Shown here: piece after piece, positions 53,155-61,215 of the stretch
How positions within the stretch are numbered: the first letter of the stretch is position 1
Layout of the letters: every line of letters starts with the position of its first letter
Source: Gemmatimonas sp.
Lineage (GTDB): Bacteria; Gemmatimonadota; Gemmatimonadetes; Gemmatimonadales; Gemmatimonadaceae
Reading direction: 5' to 3'
Assembly (NCBI RefSeq): GCF_021298855.1
Contig: NZ_JAJTHI010000032.1
Span: 56,584-120,583, forward strand
Length of the DNA stretch: 64,000 nucleotides
The notes under the pieces: model-generated
Database searches by the model: none
Told to the model about the DNA's origin: nothing
What the model saw: only the letters and a program-made list of their open reading frames with translations
Made by a program: the position numbers and the translations under genes

Positions 53155-54066
53155 TCAGAGGTAGTTGGTGAGGGTGAGGCCAAGAATGCGGGAGGTCGCG
53201 CTCATGGCCGCCTGGTACAGCGTCTGCTTGCCGACCAGTTCGACCATCGCCTTGTCGACTTCCGTATCCCGGAGGTCCGAGCGGTACACGGTGAGATCGA
53301 ACTCCAGGGTGTCGAGGCCGGTCCGCGCGTCCTGCATTTCGTTGATGCGGGCGCCCTGCGTGGCCACCAGCGCCTGCACGTTGCTGTTGGCGCTCGTCAC
53401 GCGATCGGTTGCCGCGCGAATGGCCGCGGCGTCGTTCGCCCCGAGGGCATCGGAGAGCGCGCGCAGAGCATCGAGCGCGTCGGTGTCGAGGAAGATCTGC
53501 GTGGCATTGTGATTCGGCGTCACGAATCGCCCGTCGCCGACTTCGAGCGTGATGGCGCCACTCGGATTGACGGGATTGCCGCTGCTGTCGATCAGGCGGG
53601 AGAACCTGCCGGTGGCCGGCGCCGGCGTCTGCAGGGGCGCCTCGGTCGCGCGGGTCCCGCCGAACAGGTACTCGTCGCCGTAGCGGGTGTTGCCCAGGTT
53701 GGCCGAAAGATTGATGAGCTGATCGACCTCCCGTTTCGCTGCGAGCCGGGTTGCAGCGTTCGCCGTGGCGTTGGCCTGCGCCACTCCCAGCTCGCTGGCC
53801 CGCGTGAGCGCATTGCCCAGCTGGTCGAGCACGGTTTCTTCGGCCTGTGCCCGGGAAATCCCGCCGTCGGCATTCCGCCGGAACTGGGTGATGGCCCGCA
53901 TGGAACTGCCAATGCGCACCAACTGTCCCCCGTCGAGGGGACTGTCCGACATCTTGCGAACGCGCACCCCGCTGGAGATGTCCTCGCGCACGCGATCGAT
54001 CGACTGCAGCGTCTGCTGCACGCGGAGCTGGCTGCGGAGGGTGATGGTCGAGTTGGTGACGCGCAT
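53155..54066 (-). CDS. flgL: FlgL, hook-filament junction protein (HAP3)
   Basis: 303 residues. The flagellin-like N-terminus (NSTITLRSQLRVQQTLQSIDRVREDISSGVRV) and C-terminus (MVELVGKQTLYQAAMSATSRILGLTLTNYL) are intact, with the family's MSDSPLDGGQLVRI segment. It joins hook to filament together with FlgK. flgK, normally directly upstream, is absent; the gene starts at a divergent promoter region instead. Confidence 0.92.
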   Translation of the reverse strand: MRVTNSTITLRSQLRVQQTLQSIDRVREDISSGVRVRKMSDSPLDGGQLVRIGSSMRAITQFRRNADGGISRAQAEETVLDQLGNALTRASELGVAQANATANAATRLAAKREVDQLINLSANLGNTRYGDEYLFGGTRATEAPLQTPAPATGRFSRLIDSSGNPVNPSGAITLEVGDGRFVTPNHNATQIFLDTDALDALRALSDALGANDAAAIRAATDRVTSANSNVQALVATQGARINEMQDARTGLDTLEFDLTVYRSDLRDTEVDKAMVELVGKQTLYQAAMSATSRILGLTLTNYL

Positions 54067-54133
54067 GGGCGACGGGGCTGGACGACGAAACGATCCCCGG
54101 CCGGGAACGGCGGGAGGGTGGCTGTACGGGGAA

Positions 54134-54160
54134 GTATCGGAGCGGCGGGGAGCTGCTTAA
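54134..54160 (-). promoter_or_regulatory. Sigma-28-like promoter before flgL
   Basis: Minus strand TTAAGCAG, 11 nt, TCCGATAC. The CCGATA core is complete; the -35 is weak (4 of 8). The predicted leader is about 60 nt. Confidence 0.45.
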
Positions 54161-54257
54161 CCGGCACGGGTCCCCTGCAAGGGTTGCGCCAGACCGCGTG
54201 CGGGACGTCCAATCGCGCTAGCTGGATGAATTGCAAGGAGTTGCGACAATCAACCTT

Positions 54258-54283
54258 TAGCGTTTTCTTCGGCAGGCGGATAA
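54258..54283 (+). promoter_or_regulatory. Sigma-28-like promoter before the sigma-54 activator gene
   Basis: TAGCGTTT, 10 nt, GCGGATAA. -35 matches 6 of 8 and -10 matches 7 of 8 positions; the spacer is one short. Predicted start is about 40 nt before ATG. Confidence 0.45.
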
Positions 54284-54327
54284 ATTTGCCGGGTGACTTT
54301 TTCCGCACGCGACTCCAGCCCTGACTC

Positions 54328-55815
54328 ATGGCCACGATCCTCTACGTCGACGACGAGCCGGCAGTCGGCCTGATCCTCGAGGATGCCCTTGCGCATGCCG
54401 GTCACACGCCGGTTGGCGCCCGCAGTGTCCCGGAGGCGCTCCGGATCCTCGAGCAGAGTGCGATCGACCTGATCATCTCCGACTATCGCATGCCGGGGCT
54501 GACGGGGCTGGAGTTCATCCAGCTCCTCACGCGCGAAGGGTACGACATTCCGCTCATCATGCTGACGGGACACGCCAGCATCGAGCATGCCGTCGCGAGC
54601 ATCAAGGCTGGCGCGATCGACTACATCACGAAGCCGGTGCGCCCCCAGCAGCTGGAGCTGGCGGTGGACCAGGCGCTGGAGTTCGTCCGCCTGCGCCGGG
54701 AAAACGAAGCGCTCCGCAAGGAGGTCATGCAGTTCCGCAACGAACGGCAGATCATCGGCGATTCACCCAGCATCCGCCGTATTCTCCAGACCGTGAGCAT
54801 GGCCGCCCCCACCCGAGCCACGGTGCTGCTGCAGGGGGAGTCGGGCACCGGCAAGGAACTGTTCGCCCGGGCGATTCACGACCAATCCGAGCGCCGAGAC
54901 AAGCCCTTCATCAAGCTCAACTGCGCGGCGCTGCCGGAAGGCTTGGTCGAGTCGGCGCTCTTTGGCCACGAAAAGGGTGCCTTTACCGGCGCGATCAAGC
55001 GGGTGGAAGGGGCGTTCGAGCGCGCCAACCGCGGCACGCTGTTGCTCGACGAAATCTCGGAAATGCGACTCGACCTGCAGGCGAAGCTGCTGCGTGTGCT
55101 GCAGGAGCAGGAATTCGAACGTGTCGGCGGCACGACCCCCATCAAAGTGGATGTGCGCATCGTGGCCACCACCAACCGGGATCTGGCCATGGAGGCCGAC
55201 CACGGGACGTTCCGACAGGACCTCTATTACAGATTGAGTACCATCCCGGTGCTCATCCCGCCCCTGCGGGAACGGCCGGAGGACATCCCGGTGCTGGCCC
55301 TGCGTTTCGCGATGCGCGTGGCCGCCGAACTGGGCAAGAAGATCGAGGGACTTTCCCCCGACGCGCTCGAAGCGCTCCAGTCCTATCCGTGGCCGGGCAA
55401 CGTGCGCGAACTGCAGCACGTGATCGAGCGGGCCGTCATCCTCACCCCCGACCCGATCATTCAGCCCCACTGCCTCGAGGGAACGCGCTTCGGGCTGGCC
55501 CACTCCCTCGGGTCCCCCAACATGCGCCCGCGTGCCTTCGCCACGCCGGGGCTGGGCGGCACGCCCATGCTGGCCGTGTCCGGGGCCGCCGCGGCGCCAG
55601 GGGCCGTCGGGGTGGCCCTGCCCACCCCCGCCGGCGGCGCCGGCAGCATCGCCCTGCAATCCCTCAATGTGGCCGATGCGGAACGCGTGCTGATTCAGCA
55701 CGCGCTGCATGCAGCCGATAATAACCGTACGAAGGCGGCCGAACTCCTGGGGATCAGCGTGCGCACGTTGCGCAACAAGCTGAACGGCCCCGGCAAGGAC
55801 GACGGCGAGGACTGA
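54328..55815 (+). CDS. Sigma-54-dependent response regulator (NtrC/FlrC/FlgR type)
   Basis: 495 residues. Receiver domain with D52 in IISDYRMPG and Lys in YITKPV. The AAA+ domain has Walker A GESGTGKE, the sigma-54-contact loop GAFTGA, Walker B LLLDEISEM and the arginine-finger region RQDLYYRLSTIPVLIPPLRERPEDI. After a Gly/Ala-rich linker, a Fis-type helix-turn-helix (NRTKAAELLGISVRTLRNKLN) binds DNA. It is next to a near-consensus sigma-54 site before flgB, so it is the likely activator of the basal-body operon. No sensor kinase is adjacent. Confidence 0.92.
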   Translation: MATILYVDDEPAVGLILEDALAHAGHTPVGARSVPEALRILEQSAIDLIISDYRMPGLTGLEFIQLLTREGYDIPLIMLTGHASIEHAVASIKAGAIDYITKPVRPQQLELAVDQALEFVRLRRENEALRKEVMQFRNERQIIGDSPSIRRILQTVSMAAPTRATVLLQGESGTGKELFARAIHDQSERRDKPFIKLNCAALPEGLVESALFGHEKGAFTGAIKRVEGAFERANRGTLLLDEISEMRLDLQAKLLRVLQEQEFERVGGTTPIKVDVRIVATTNRDLAMEADHGTFRQDLYYRLSTIPVLIPPLRERPEDIPVLALRFAMRVAAELGKKIEGLSPDALEALQSYPWPGNVRELQHVIERAVILTPDPIIQPHCLEGTRFGLAHSLGSPNMRPRAFATPGLGGTPMLAVSGAAAAPGAVGVALPTPAGGAGSIALQSLNVADAERVLIQHALHAADNNRTKAAELLGISVRTLRNKLNGPGKDDGED

Positions 55816-56013
55816 CGGACTCCGAACCTGGCCCGGGTGGCCGGGCACGCCGTCGTCACCGACTCGGCAACTTGGATCACCCTCGGACCGGCAAAACCTT
55901 CCGTATTGCCGTCGATTTTCGTGGGCGGCAGTTTCTGCCCTCCCCACGGCGATTACCATTCAAGTCGTTGAATTGAAATGCGTTACGGACCAATTCCGCC
56001 GACCACGGCGGTT

Positions 56014-56029
56014 TGGCCCGCACATTGCT
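56014..56029 (+). promoter_or_regulatory. Sigma-54 promoter before flgB
   Basis: TGGCCC-GCACA-TTGCT: GG and GC are at the required 10-nt spacing, and 10 of 11 fixed positions match TGGCAC-N5-TTGCW. Predicted start near 56040, 35 nt before the flgB ATG. The upstream neighbour encodes a sigma-54 activator. Confidence 0.75.
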
Positions 56030-56074
56030 TTGCTCGGTACCGGATTCGTTCGCCCTTTCACTCCGGTACGTCAG

Positions 56075-56374
56075 ATGCTCTTCGGACTCATCGATCGCGT
56101 CACTTCGGCGCCGCAGCTCAAATCGTCGCTCGATCGCAGCGTCGAACGCTCGCGCGGCATTGCCGATCGTGTTTCCAAGGCCACCCTGCAGAACGGGGAC
56201 GGCTTTGCCCTCGAGGCCAAGGCCGGCACGCCCCAGGCCCAGCTGAACCCGGTGAACGTGGAAGACGAAATGGTGGCACTCGCCGACGAGCAGCTTCGCT
56301 TCCTCGCGACGTCGCGCCTCCTCGAAAAGACCTACGCCAGTCTCCGCACCGCCATCAAGGGAGGTAACGGCTGA
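56075..56374 (+). CDS. flgB: FlgB, proximal rod protein (reduced N-terminal motif)
   Basis: 99 residues from ATG 56075; the longer frame would start upstream of the predicted transcription start. The C-terminal half (VNVEDEMVALADEQLRFLATSRLLEKTYASLRTAIKGG) is typical FlgB. The usual N-terminal NxANxxTPGY motif of rod proteins is missing; the region reads SRGIADRVSKATLQNGDGF. The stop shares a base with the flgC start. Rod role is inferred from the C-terminus and operon position. Confidence 0.8.
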   Translation: MLFGLIDRVTSAPQLKSSLDRSVERSRGIADRVSKATLQNGDGFALEAKAGTPQAQLNPVNVEDEMVALADEQLRFLATSRLLEKTYASLRTAIKGGNG

Positions 56375-56997
56375 TGCCGATCAATCCGATCCGCCAGCCA
56401 GCCCTCCTGCCCGTCCCCGGGCAGCAGGTGGTGCGCCCCATGTTCAAGTCCATGGGCATCGCTGCCAGCGGCATCGCCGCCCAGCGCCAGCGCATGGAAG
56501 TCATCGCGCAGAACATCGCCAACGCCGACGTCACGCGCGGCCCGGACGGCCAGCCGTATCGGCGCCGCGACGTCGTGCTCGAGGCGGCCGCGTCGCAGAC
56601 CGCCGTCTACAACCCGGGGACGCCGGCGGCCCAGGCCATGGGCTCGAGCGTCGCCAGCAATGGCGTCTTCGGTTCGCCGGCCTTCGACGTACCGGTGACG
56701 GCCGACGGGCCCAAACCCATCGAAGTACCCGTGCTGAGTGCTGCCGGTGGCGTGAACGGCCCCCTCGGCGGCGAGTACGGTGTCCGTGTTGCCGGCATCG
56801 CCGAAGACCAGGGACAGGGCCGACTCGTGTACGAGCCCGGTCATCCCGACGCGAACGAGGCCGGATACGTGCGCTACCCCGACATCGATACCACGCAGGA
56901 ACTCGTGAAGCTCATGGACGCGAAACGCATCTACGAAGCCAACGCCGCGGTGTTCAGCACCGCGAAGTCCATGCTCCGCGCCGCGCTGGATATCTGA
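56374..56997 (+). CDS. flgC: FlgC, proximal rod protein
   Basis: 207 residues, somewhat longer than usual (~135-150). Contains MFKSMGIAASGIAAQRQRMEVIAQNIANADVTRG, the flagellar rod motif, and the C-terminal VRYPDIDTTQELVKLMDAKRIYEANAAVFSTAKSMLRAAL. About 60 residues between the two are extra, Ala/Pro/Val rich. Overlaps flgB by one base (TGATG). Confidence 0.92.
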   Translation: MPINPIRQPALLPVPGQQVVRPMFKSMGIAASGIAAQRQRMEVIAQNIANADVTRGPDGQPYRRRDVVLEAAASQTAVYNPGTPAAQAMGSSVASNGVFGSPAFDVPVTADGPKPIEVPVLSAAGGVNGPLGGEYGVRVAGIAEDQGQGRLVYEPGHPDANEAGYVRYPDIDTTQELVKLMDAKRIYEANAAVFSTAKSMLRAALDI

Positions 56998-57008
56998 ACC
57001 CACCTGAT

Positions 57009-57027
57009 CGCCGCCTCTGTTGCGGCG
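57009..57027 (+). terminator. Small hairpin after flgC
   Basis: CGCCGC-CTCTGTT-GCGGCG, 6-bp stem, 12 nt after the flgC stop. It may process or attenuate the operon message; no U run. Confidence 0.35.
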
Positions 57028-57128
57028 GGTCCGGGATGCGGTCCGAGGTCACCTCCTCCGCTTCCTCCTCTCCGACCGCGTCTCGCGTCCCGGCCCGCCG
57101 CTCTCCTCTTCCGCAGTAAGTCCGATCC

Positions 57129-57509
57129 ATGAGCATCAACGGCATCAACACCACCCCGCTGCTTCCCAACCTCGGCGCCACCCGCGCCGACGCGGCGCGC
57201 ACGTCCAACGCCGGCCAGCACGGCGTCGTGTCGCAGCCGGGGCTGCCGCCGGCCCGCACGCCCGCTCCCGCGAATGCACTCAAGCCGCAGACGCCAATCG
57301 CCGGACAGGGCGCCGCGCAGTCGGCGGTGCCGGCGGAGGCGCCCGCAGGTACCGACCCGGCGTTCTGGAGCGTGCTCACCGCCGAGGAGCGGAACTTCTT
57401 CGCGCGGACGGCGAGCCTCGGTCCTCTTACGTACAGCCGCTTCAAGGATGCCACGGCCGCGCAGACGCCTCCGGCGGCGCGCGGCGTACGCCTCGATGTG
57501 CGCGCCTGA
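57129..57509 (+). CDS. Hypothetical protein between flgC and fliE
   Basis: 126 residues, Ala/Pro-rich and mostly disordered, with a more ordered segment PAFWSVLTAEERNFFARTASLGPLTYSR. No family recognised. It is in the operon on the same strand and the ordered part is likely to be the functional core. The T-x-E-E-R-x-F-F-A-R pattern could serve as a search query. Confidence 0.6.
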   Translation: MSINGINTTPLLPNLGATRADAARTSNAGQHGVVSQPGLPPARTPAPANALKPQTPIAGQGAAQSAVPAEAPAGTDPAFWSVLTAEERNFFARTASLGPLTYSRFKDATAAQTPPAARGVRLDVRA

Positions 57510-57536
57510 TTGACGCGCCGCTCTCCGGACCTCCTC

Positions 57537-57848
57537 ATGCAGACCCGCCTCGATCTCTACACCCGCAACCTCACCCTCGGACAGGACCGGCCGCTCGCGA
57601 CGCCGGTCCCGGTCACCGGGGAGAGCGACCACAGCTTCGGTGACACGTTCACCCGGGTGCTCAACGAAGTCTCCGACGCCCGGGATCGCTCCGGCGATCT
57701 CACGAAGCGGTTTGCCGCGGGCGAGAACGTCGAGTTGCACCAGGTCATGGCGGCGAGCGAGGAAGCCGGCGTGGCCCTCGACCTGATCATCGAACTGCGC
57801 AACAAGGTCGTCGAGGCCTATCGCAGTGTGATCGCCATGCAGTCCTGA
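57537..57848 (+). CDS. fliE: FliE, MS-ring to rod adaptor
   Basis: 103 residues from ATG 57537 (a TTG at 57510 is an alternative). Typical FliE: SFGDTFTRVLNEVSDARDRSGDLTKRFAAGENVELHQVMAASEEAGVALDLIIELRNKVVEAYRSVIAMQ, shortened here. It links the MS ring to the rod and is needed for export of rod proteins. Confidence 0.92.
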   Translation: MQTRLDLYTRNLTLGQDRPLATPVPVTGESDHSFGDTFTRVLNEVSDARDRSGDLTKRFAAGENVELHQVMAASEEAGVALDLIIELRNKVVEAYRSVIAMQS

Positions 57849-57861
57849 GCGGCGCCACCTG

Positions 57862-59493
57862 ATGAATTCGCTGCTCGACAGTCTCATGGGCCGCCTGGGT
57901 GGCGGCCGGCAGATCGCCATCATCGCGGTCGGGGTGCTCGTCACCGCGCTCGTGTTCGGCGTCTCCCGCTGGGCCACGGCGCCCACGATGGTCCCGCTCT
58001 ACGCCGATGTCCCGGTGGAGAGCGTGAAGGCCATGACCGACAAGCTCACCGAGGCGGGGATCGCCTACGAACTCGATCGCACGGGGACCACGATCATGGT
58101 CGCCAGCGGCGATCTCGCGCGGGCGCGCGTGGACCTCGCCGCCGGCGACGTGCCCAACGCGGGCCGGCCGGGGCTCGAGCTGTTCGACAAGCCCACGTGG
58201 GGCATGACGGACTTCACGCAGAAGGTGAACTACCGCCGGGCCCTCGAGGGGGAACTCGAGCGGACCATCGGCCAGATGAAGGAGGTCGAGGCGGTGACGG
58301 TCCACCTCGCGCTCGAGGACGACAAGGTGTTCACGAGCGACGAGCGGCCGAGCAAGGCGAGCGTCACCCTCACCATGCAGGGCGGGAATCGTCCGGGCCG
58401 GGAAACGGTGCAGGGGATCGCGCAGCTCGTGGCGAGCAGCGTGGGCGGTCTCGAGCCGGAGCACGTCACGATCGTGGACGAGCGCGGCGAGGCGCTGACC
58501 ATGAAGGACGAGGGGTCCCTCGCCGGCCTCACGAGCCGGCAGCTCGCCGTGCAGAAGGAAGTCGAGAACTACATGGAGGAGAAGGCCAACACCCTGCTCT
58601 CCAGTCTCGTGGGCAGTGGCAACGCGCGGGTGCAGGTCGCCGCGGTGATCAACTTCGACAAGGTCGAACGCACCGTGCAGGCGGTGGACCCCGAGAAGCA
58701 GGCCCTGGCCACCGAGCAGAAGGCCGAGGTCACGCCGAGCACGCCGCAGCAGGGCGCCGGCTACAGCACGTCGGCCACGTCGTACGAGAACACGAAGAGC
58801 GTCGAGAACTTCAGCGGGGCCATCGGCAACGTGAAGAAGCTCACCGTGGCGGTGCTCGTGGCCGACAAGGTGACCTACCCTGCCCCGGTCGCACCGGCGG
58901 CGGCCGATTCCACCGCGCCGGCGACGCCCCCCGAGCCCGTGATCACCGCCCGCACACCCGAGGAAATCGCGCGCATCGAAGCGCTCGTGCGCAACGCGCT
59001 CGGGGTGGACAGCGCGCGCGGTGACCTCATCTCGGTGGTGAGCGCCCCGTTCGACATGCCGCAGCGCGTCCTCGCGCAGGCCGACACGGCCGTCACCGCG
59101 CCGGACCTGATCGGCAGGATCCAGGCCAATCCCAAGCCGGTGGTGGCACTGGCCGCCTTGGGGGTGCTGCTCGTCCTCGGCCTCGTGGCCGTGATCCTGC
59201 TGCGCCCGAAGAAAGCGAAGGCGCTCGCCGGCGCGTCGTCTCCGGGCGACCTGCCGCCCGGCAGTGGCTATGCCGAACTCCCGGCCAGCACCCAGATGCA
59301 GTTGGCGATGCGGGACGGCCAGGACGCGTCCGGGGCGCCGGACGAGAACGACGAGGCGTCCGAAGAGGCCCCGCTGCTGCCGTACCGGTTGCCGCCGATT
59401 CCCACCACACCCGGACGGGCACAGGCCGTCGCCATCGTCGAGCAGCGCCCCGCCGCTGCCGTCCGCGTGGCCCGTCAGTGGCTCCGCCAGTAA
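57862..59493 (+). CDS. fliF: FliF, MS-ring protein
   Basis: 543 residues. TM1 at about 17-36, the periplasmic ring domains (LYADVPVESVKAMTDKLTEAGIAYEL, VNYRRALEGELERTIGQMKEVEAVTVHLAL), TM2 at about 424-446, and a cytoplasmic tail ending in QAVAIVEQRPAAAVRVARQWL, the FliG-binding helix. It houses the export gate and anchors the motor. Confidence 0.96.
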   Translation: MNSLLDSLMGRLGGGRQIAIIAVGVLVTALVFGVSRWATAPTMVPLYADVPVESVKAMTDKLTEAGIAYELDRTGTTIMVASGDLARARVDLAAGDVPNAGRPGLELFDKPTWGMTDFTQKVNYRRALEGELERTIGQMKEVEAVTVHLALEDDKVFTSDERPSKASVTLTMQGGNRPGRETVQGIAQLVASSVGGLEPEHVTIVDERGEALTMKDEGSLAGLTSRQLAVQKEVENYMEEKANTLLSSLVGSGNARVQVAAVINFDKVERTVQAVDPEKQALATEQKAEVTPSTPQQGAGYSTSATSYENTKSVENFSGAIGNVKKLTVAVLVADKVTYPAPVAPAAADSTAPATPPEPVITARTPEEIARIEALVRNALGVDSARGDLISVVSAPFDMPQRVLAQADTAVTAPDLIGRIQANPKPVVALAALGVLLVLGLVAVILLRPKKAKALAGASSPGDLPPGSGYAELPASTQMQLAMRDGQDASGAPDENDEASEEAPLLPYRLPPIPTTPGRAQAVAIVEQRPAAAVRVARQWLRQ

Positions 59494-59508
59494 GCCCGCT
59501 TTGCCATC

Positions 59509-60549
59509 ATGATCGCTCTCGCCAAACATTCCGCTGATCGCTGGGCCCCGGAGCGCCTGACCGGACGCCAGAAGATCGCCATCGTCTGCATGGTGATCGG
59601 CGCCGAAGTGGCCGCCAAGCTCACCGGCGCGCTGGACCCCGAGGAAGCCGAGATCGTGGCGCTCGAAATGGCGCAGCTCGACCGCGTGCCACCGGACACG
59701 GTGGAGTTCGTGCTGGGCGAGTGGATGGAGACCACGATCGGCGTGGACTCGCTGAGCACCGGCGGTGTGGAACTCGCCAAGGACGTGCTCGAGAAGGCCT
59801 TCGGCGTGGTCAAGGCGCAGCAGATCCTCAAGCGCATCCAGGGGCAGATCGCGGACAGCGATCGCTTCGGACGGTTGCGTCGAGCCGACCCGCAGCAGCT
59901 CAGCAACACGTTGCGGGGCGAGCACCCCCAGACGATCGCCCTCATTCTCGCGCACCTCGACCCGGCCCACGTCTCCGCCATCGTTCGCGAGTTCGACCCC
60001 GCGCTGGGCGGCGAAGTGATGTACCGCATCGCCAAGATGGAGAAGGTCTCGCCCGAGATGATCTCCCTGGTGGAGCGCTTCATCGGCAACGAGGCGGATC
60101 TGTCCTTTTCGCAGGGCCTGTCGACGGTCGGTGGCCCCGCCGCCGTGGCCGCCGTCCTCAACCTCGTCAGCACCTCGCTCGAGAAGGAAGTGCTCGACCT
60201 GGTCTCGGAGAAGGACGCACAGCTCAGCGAACAGATCAAGAATCTCATGTTCGTCTTCGAGGATCTCACCACCCTCGACGACAAGTCGCTGCAGCGTCTG
60301 CTGCGCGAGGTGGACATCAAGCAGCTCGCCCTCGCCCTCAAGGCCGCGAGTCCCGAACTCAAGACCAAGATCATGGGTACCATGTCGCAGCGTGCCGTGG
60401 CCGGTCTCAAGGAAGGGATGGAGTTCCTGGGTCCCGTCAGGATGCGCGACGTCGAGGCGGCGCAGACCGATATCGTCAGCAAGGTCCGCGCGCTCGAGGA
60501 GACGGGCGAGATCGTGCTGAGCGGGGGCTCCGACGATGTCCTCGTCTGA
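59509..60549 (+). CDS. fliG: FliG, motor switch protein
   Basis: 346 residues. All three domains are present: N-terminal FliF-binding, the middle domain with EHPQTIALILAHLDP, and the C-terminal torque domain (MFVFEDLTTLDDKSLQRLLREVDIKQLALALKAAS, SQRAVAGLKEGMEFLGPVRMRDVEAAQ). The conserved charged residues on the torque helix are visible. It overlaps fliH by 14 nt. Confidence 0.96.
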   Translation: MIALAKHSADRWAPERLTGRQKIAIVCMVIGAEVAAKLTGALDPEEAEIVALEMAQLDRVPPDTVEFVLGEWMETTIGVDSLSTGGVELAKDVLEKAFGVVKAQQILKRIQGQIADSDRFGRLRRADPQQLSNTLRGEHPQTIALILAHLDPAHVSAIVREFDPALGGEVMYRIAKMEKVSPEMISLVERFIGNEADLSFSQGLSTVGGPAAVAAVLNLVSTSLEKEVLDLVSEKDAQLSEQIKNLMFVFEDLTTLDDKSLQRLLREVDIKQLALALKAASPELKTKIMGTMSQRAVAGLKEGMEFLGPVRMRDVEAAQTDIVSKVRALEETGEIVLSGGSDDVLV

Positions 60550-61204
60550 CGTGGACCACCTGCAGGCGACCGTCTGGTCACTCGACGAGTTCGCGGTGCA
60601 CGACGTGTTCTCCTCGTCGATGTCCGCGGCCGAGCCCGACCCGGACGGCGAGGACACGGACCCCCGCGCGCTCGAGACGGAGCGCGAGCTCCGTCTCGCC
60701 GCCGAGCGGGCCCGCCTCGAGGCAGAGGCCTACGCGCGCGGCCGCGCCGACGGTGAGCGCGCGGCGCGTGCCGTCGTCGAGCCGGCACTGCGCACCGCCC
60801 TCGGCATGCTCCAGGAAGCCGCAGACTCGGTGCGGATGCACGAGTCCCGTTGGGTCGGCAACATCGAGGAGACCATCGCGGCACTCGCCGTGAGCGTGGC
60901 CCGCCACCTCGTGCACCGCGAGGTCATCGCCGATCCGTCATTCGTGGCGATGCTCGTCCGCCAGGCGGTGGCGCAGTATCCGCTGGACCACGACATCACG
61001 ATTCGCGTGGCACCGGAAGACCTCGCCACGTGCCGGGCCGTCATTGACGCGGACGCCGACGGGGCGCGAGCCCTGCGCTGGATCGGCGACCCCTCGATCG
61101 AGCGCGGCGGCTGCCTCACCGAGGGGCGGGAGCGCATCGTCGACGGCCGCGTGGACACGGCGCTCGAACGCCTGTATCGCAGTATCGCCCGCCTCCAGGC
61201 CTGA
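60536..61204 (+). CDS. fliH: FliH, export ATPase regulator
   Basis: 222 residues. An Arg/Glu/Ala helical middle (ETERELRLAAERARLEAEAYARGRADGERAARAVV) and a FliH-type C-terminal domain (VARHLVHREVIADPSFVAMLVRQAVAQYPLDHDITIRVAPEDLATCRAV). It inhibits and positions FliI. Translation is coupled to fliG. Confidence 0.88.
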   Translation: MSSSDVDHLQATVWSLDEFAVHDVFSSSMSAAEPDPDGEDTDPRALETERELRLAAERARLEAEAYARGRADGERAARAVVEPALRTALGMLQEAADSVRMHESRWVGNIEETIAALAVSVARHLVHREVIADPSFVAMLVRQAVAQYPLDHDITIRVAPEDLATCRAVIDADADGARALRWIGDPSIERGGCLTEGRERIVDGRVDTALERLYRSIARLQA

Positions 61205-61215
61205 GGACACGGCTC

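Noticed and set aside
57787..60657. A 956-residue open frame opposite fliF-fliG
   Set aside because: Antisense shadow; the plus-strand genes are unambiguous flagellar genes.
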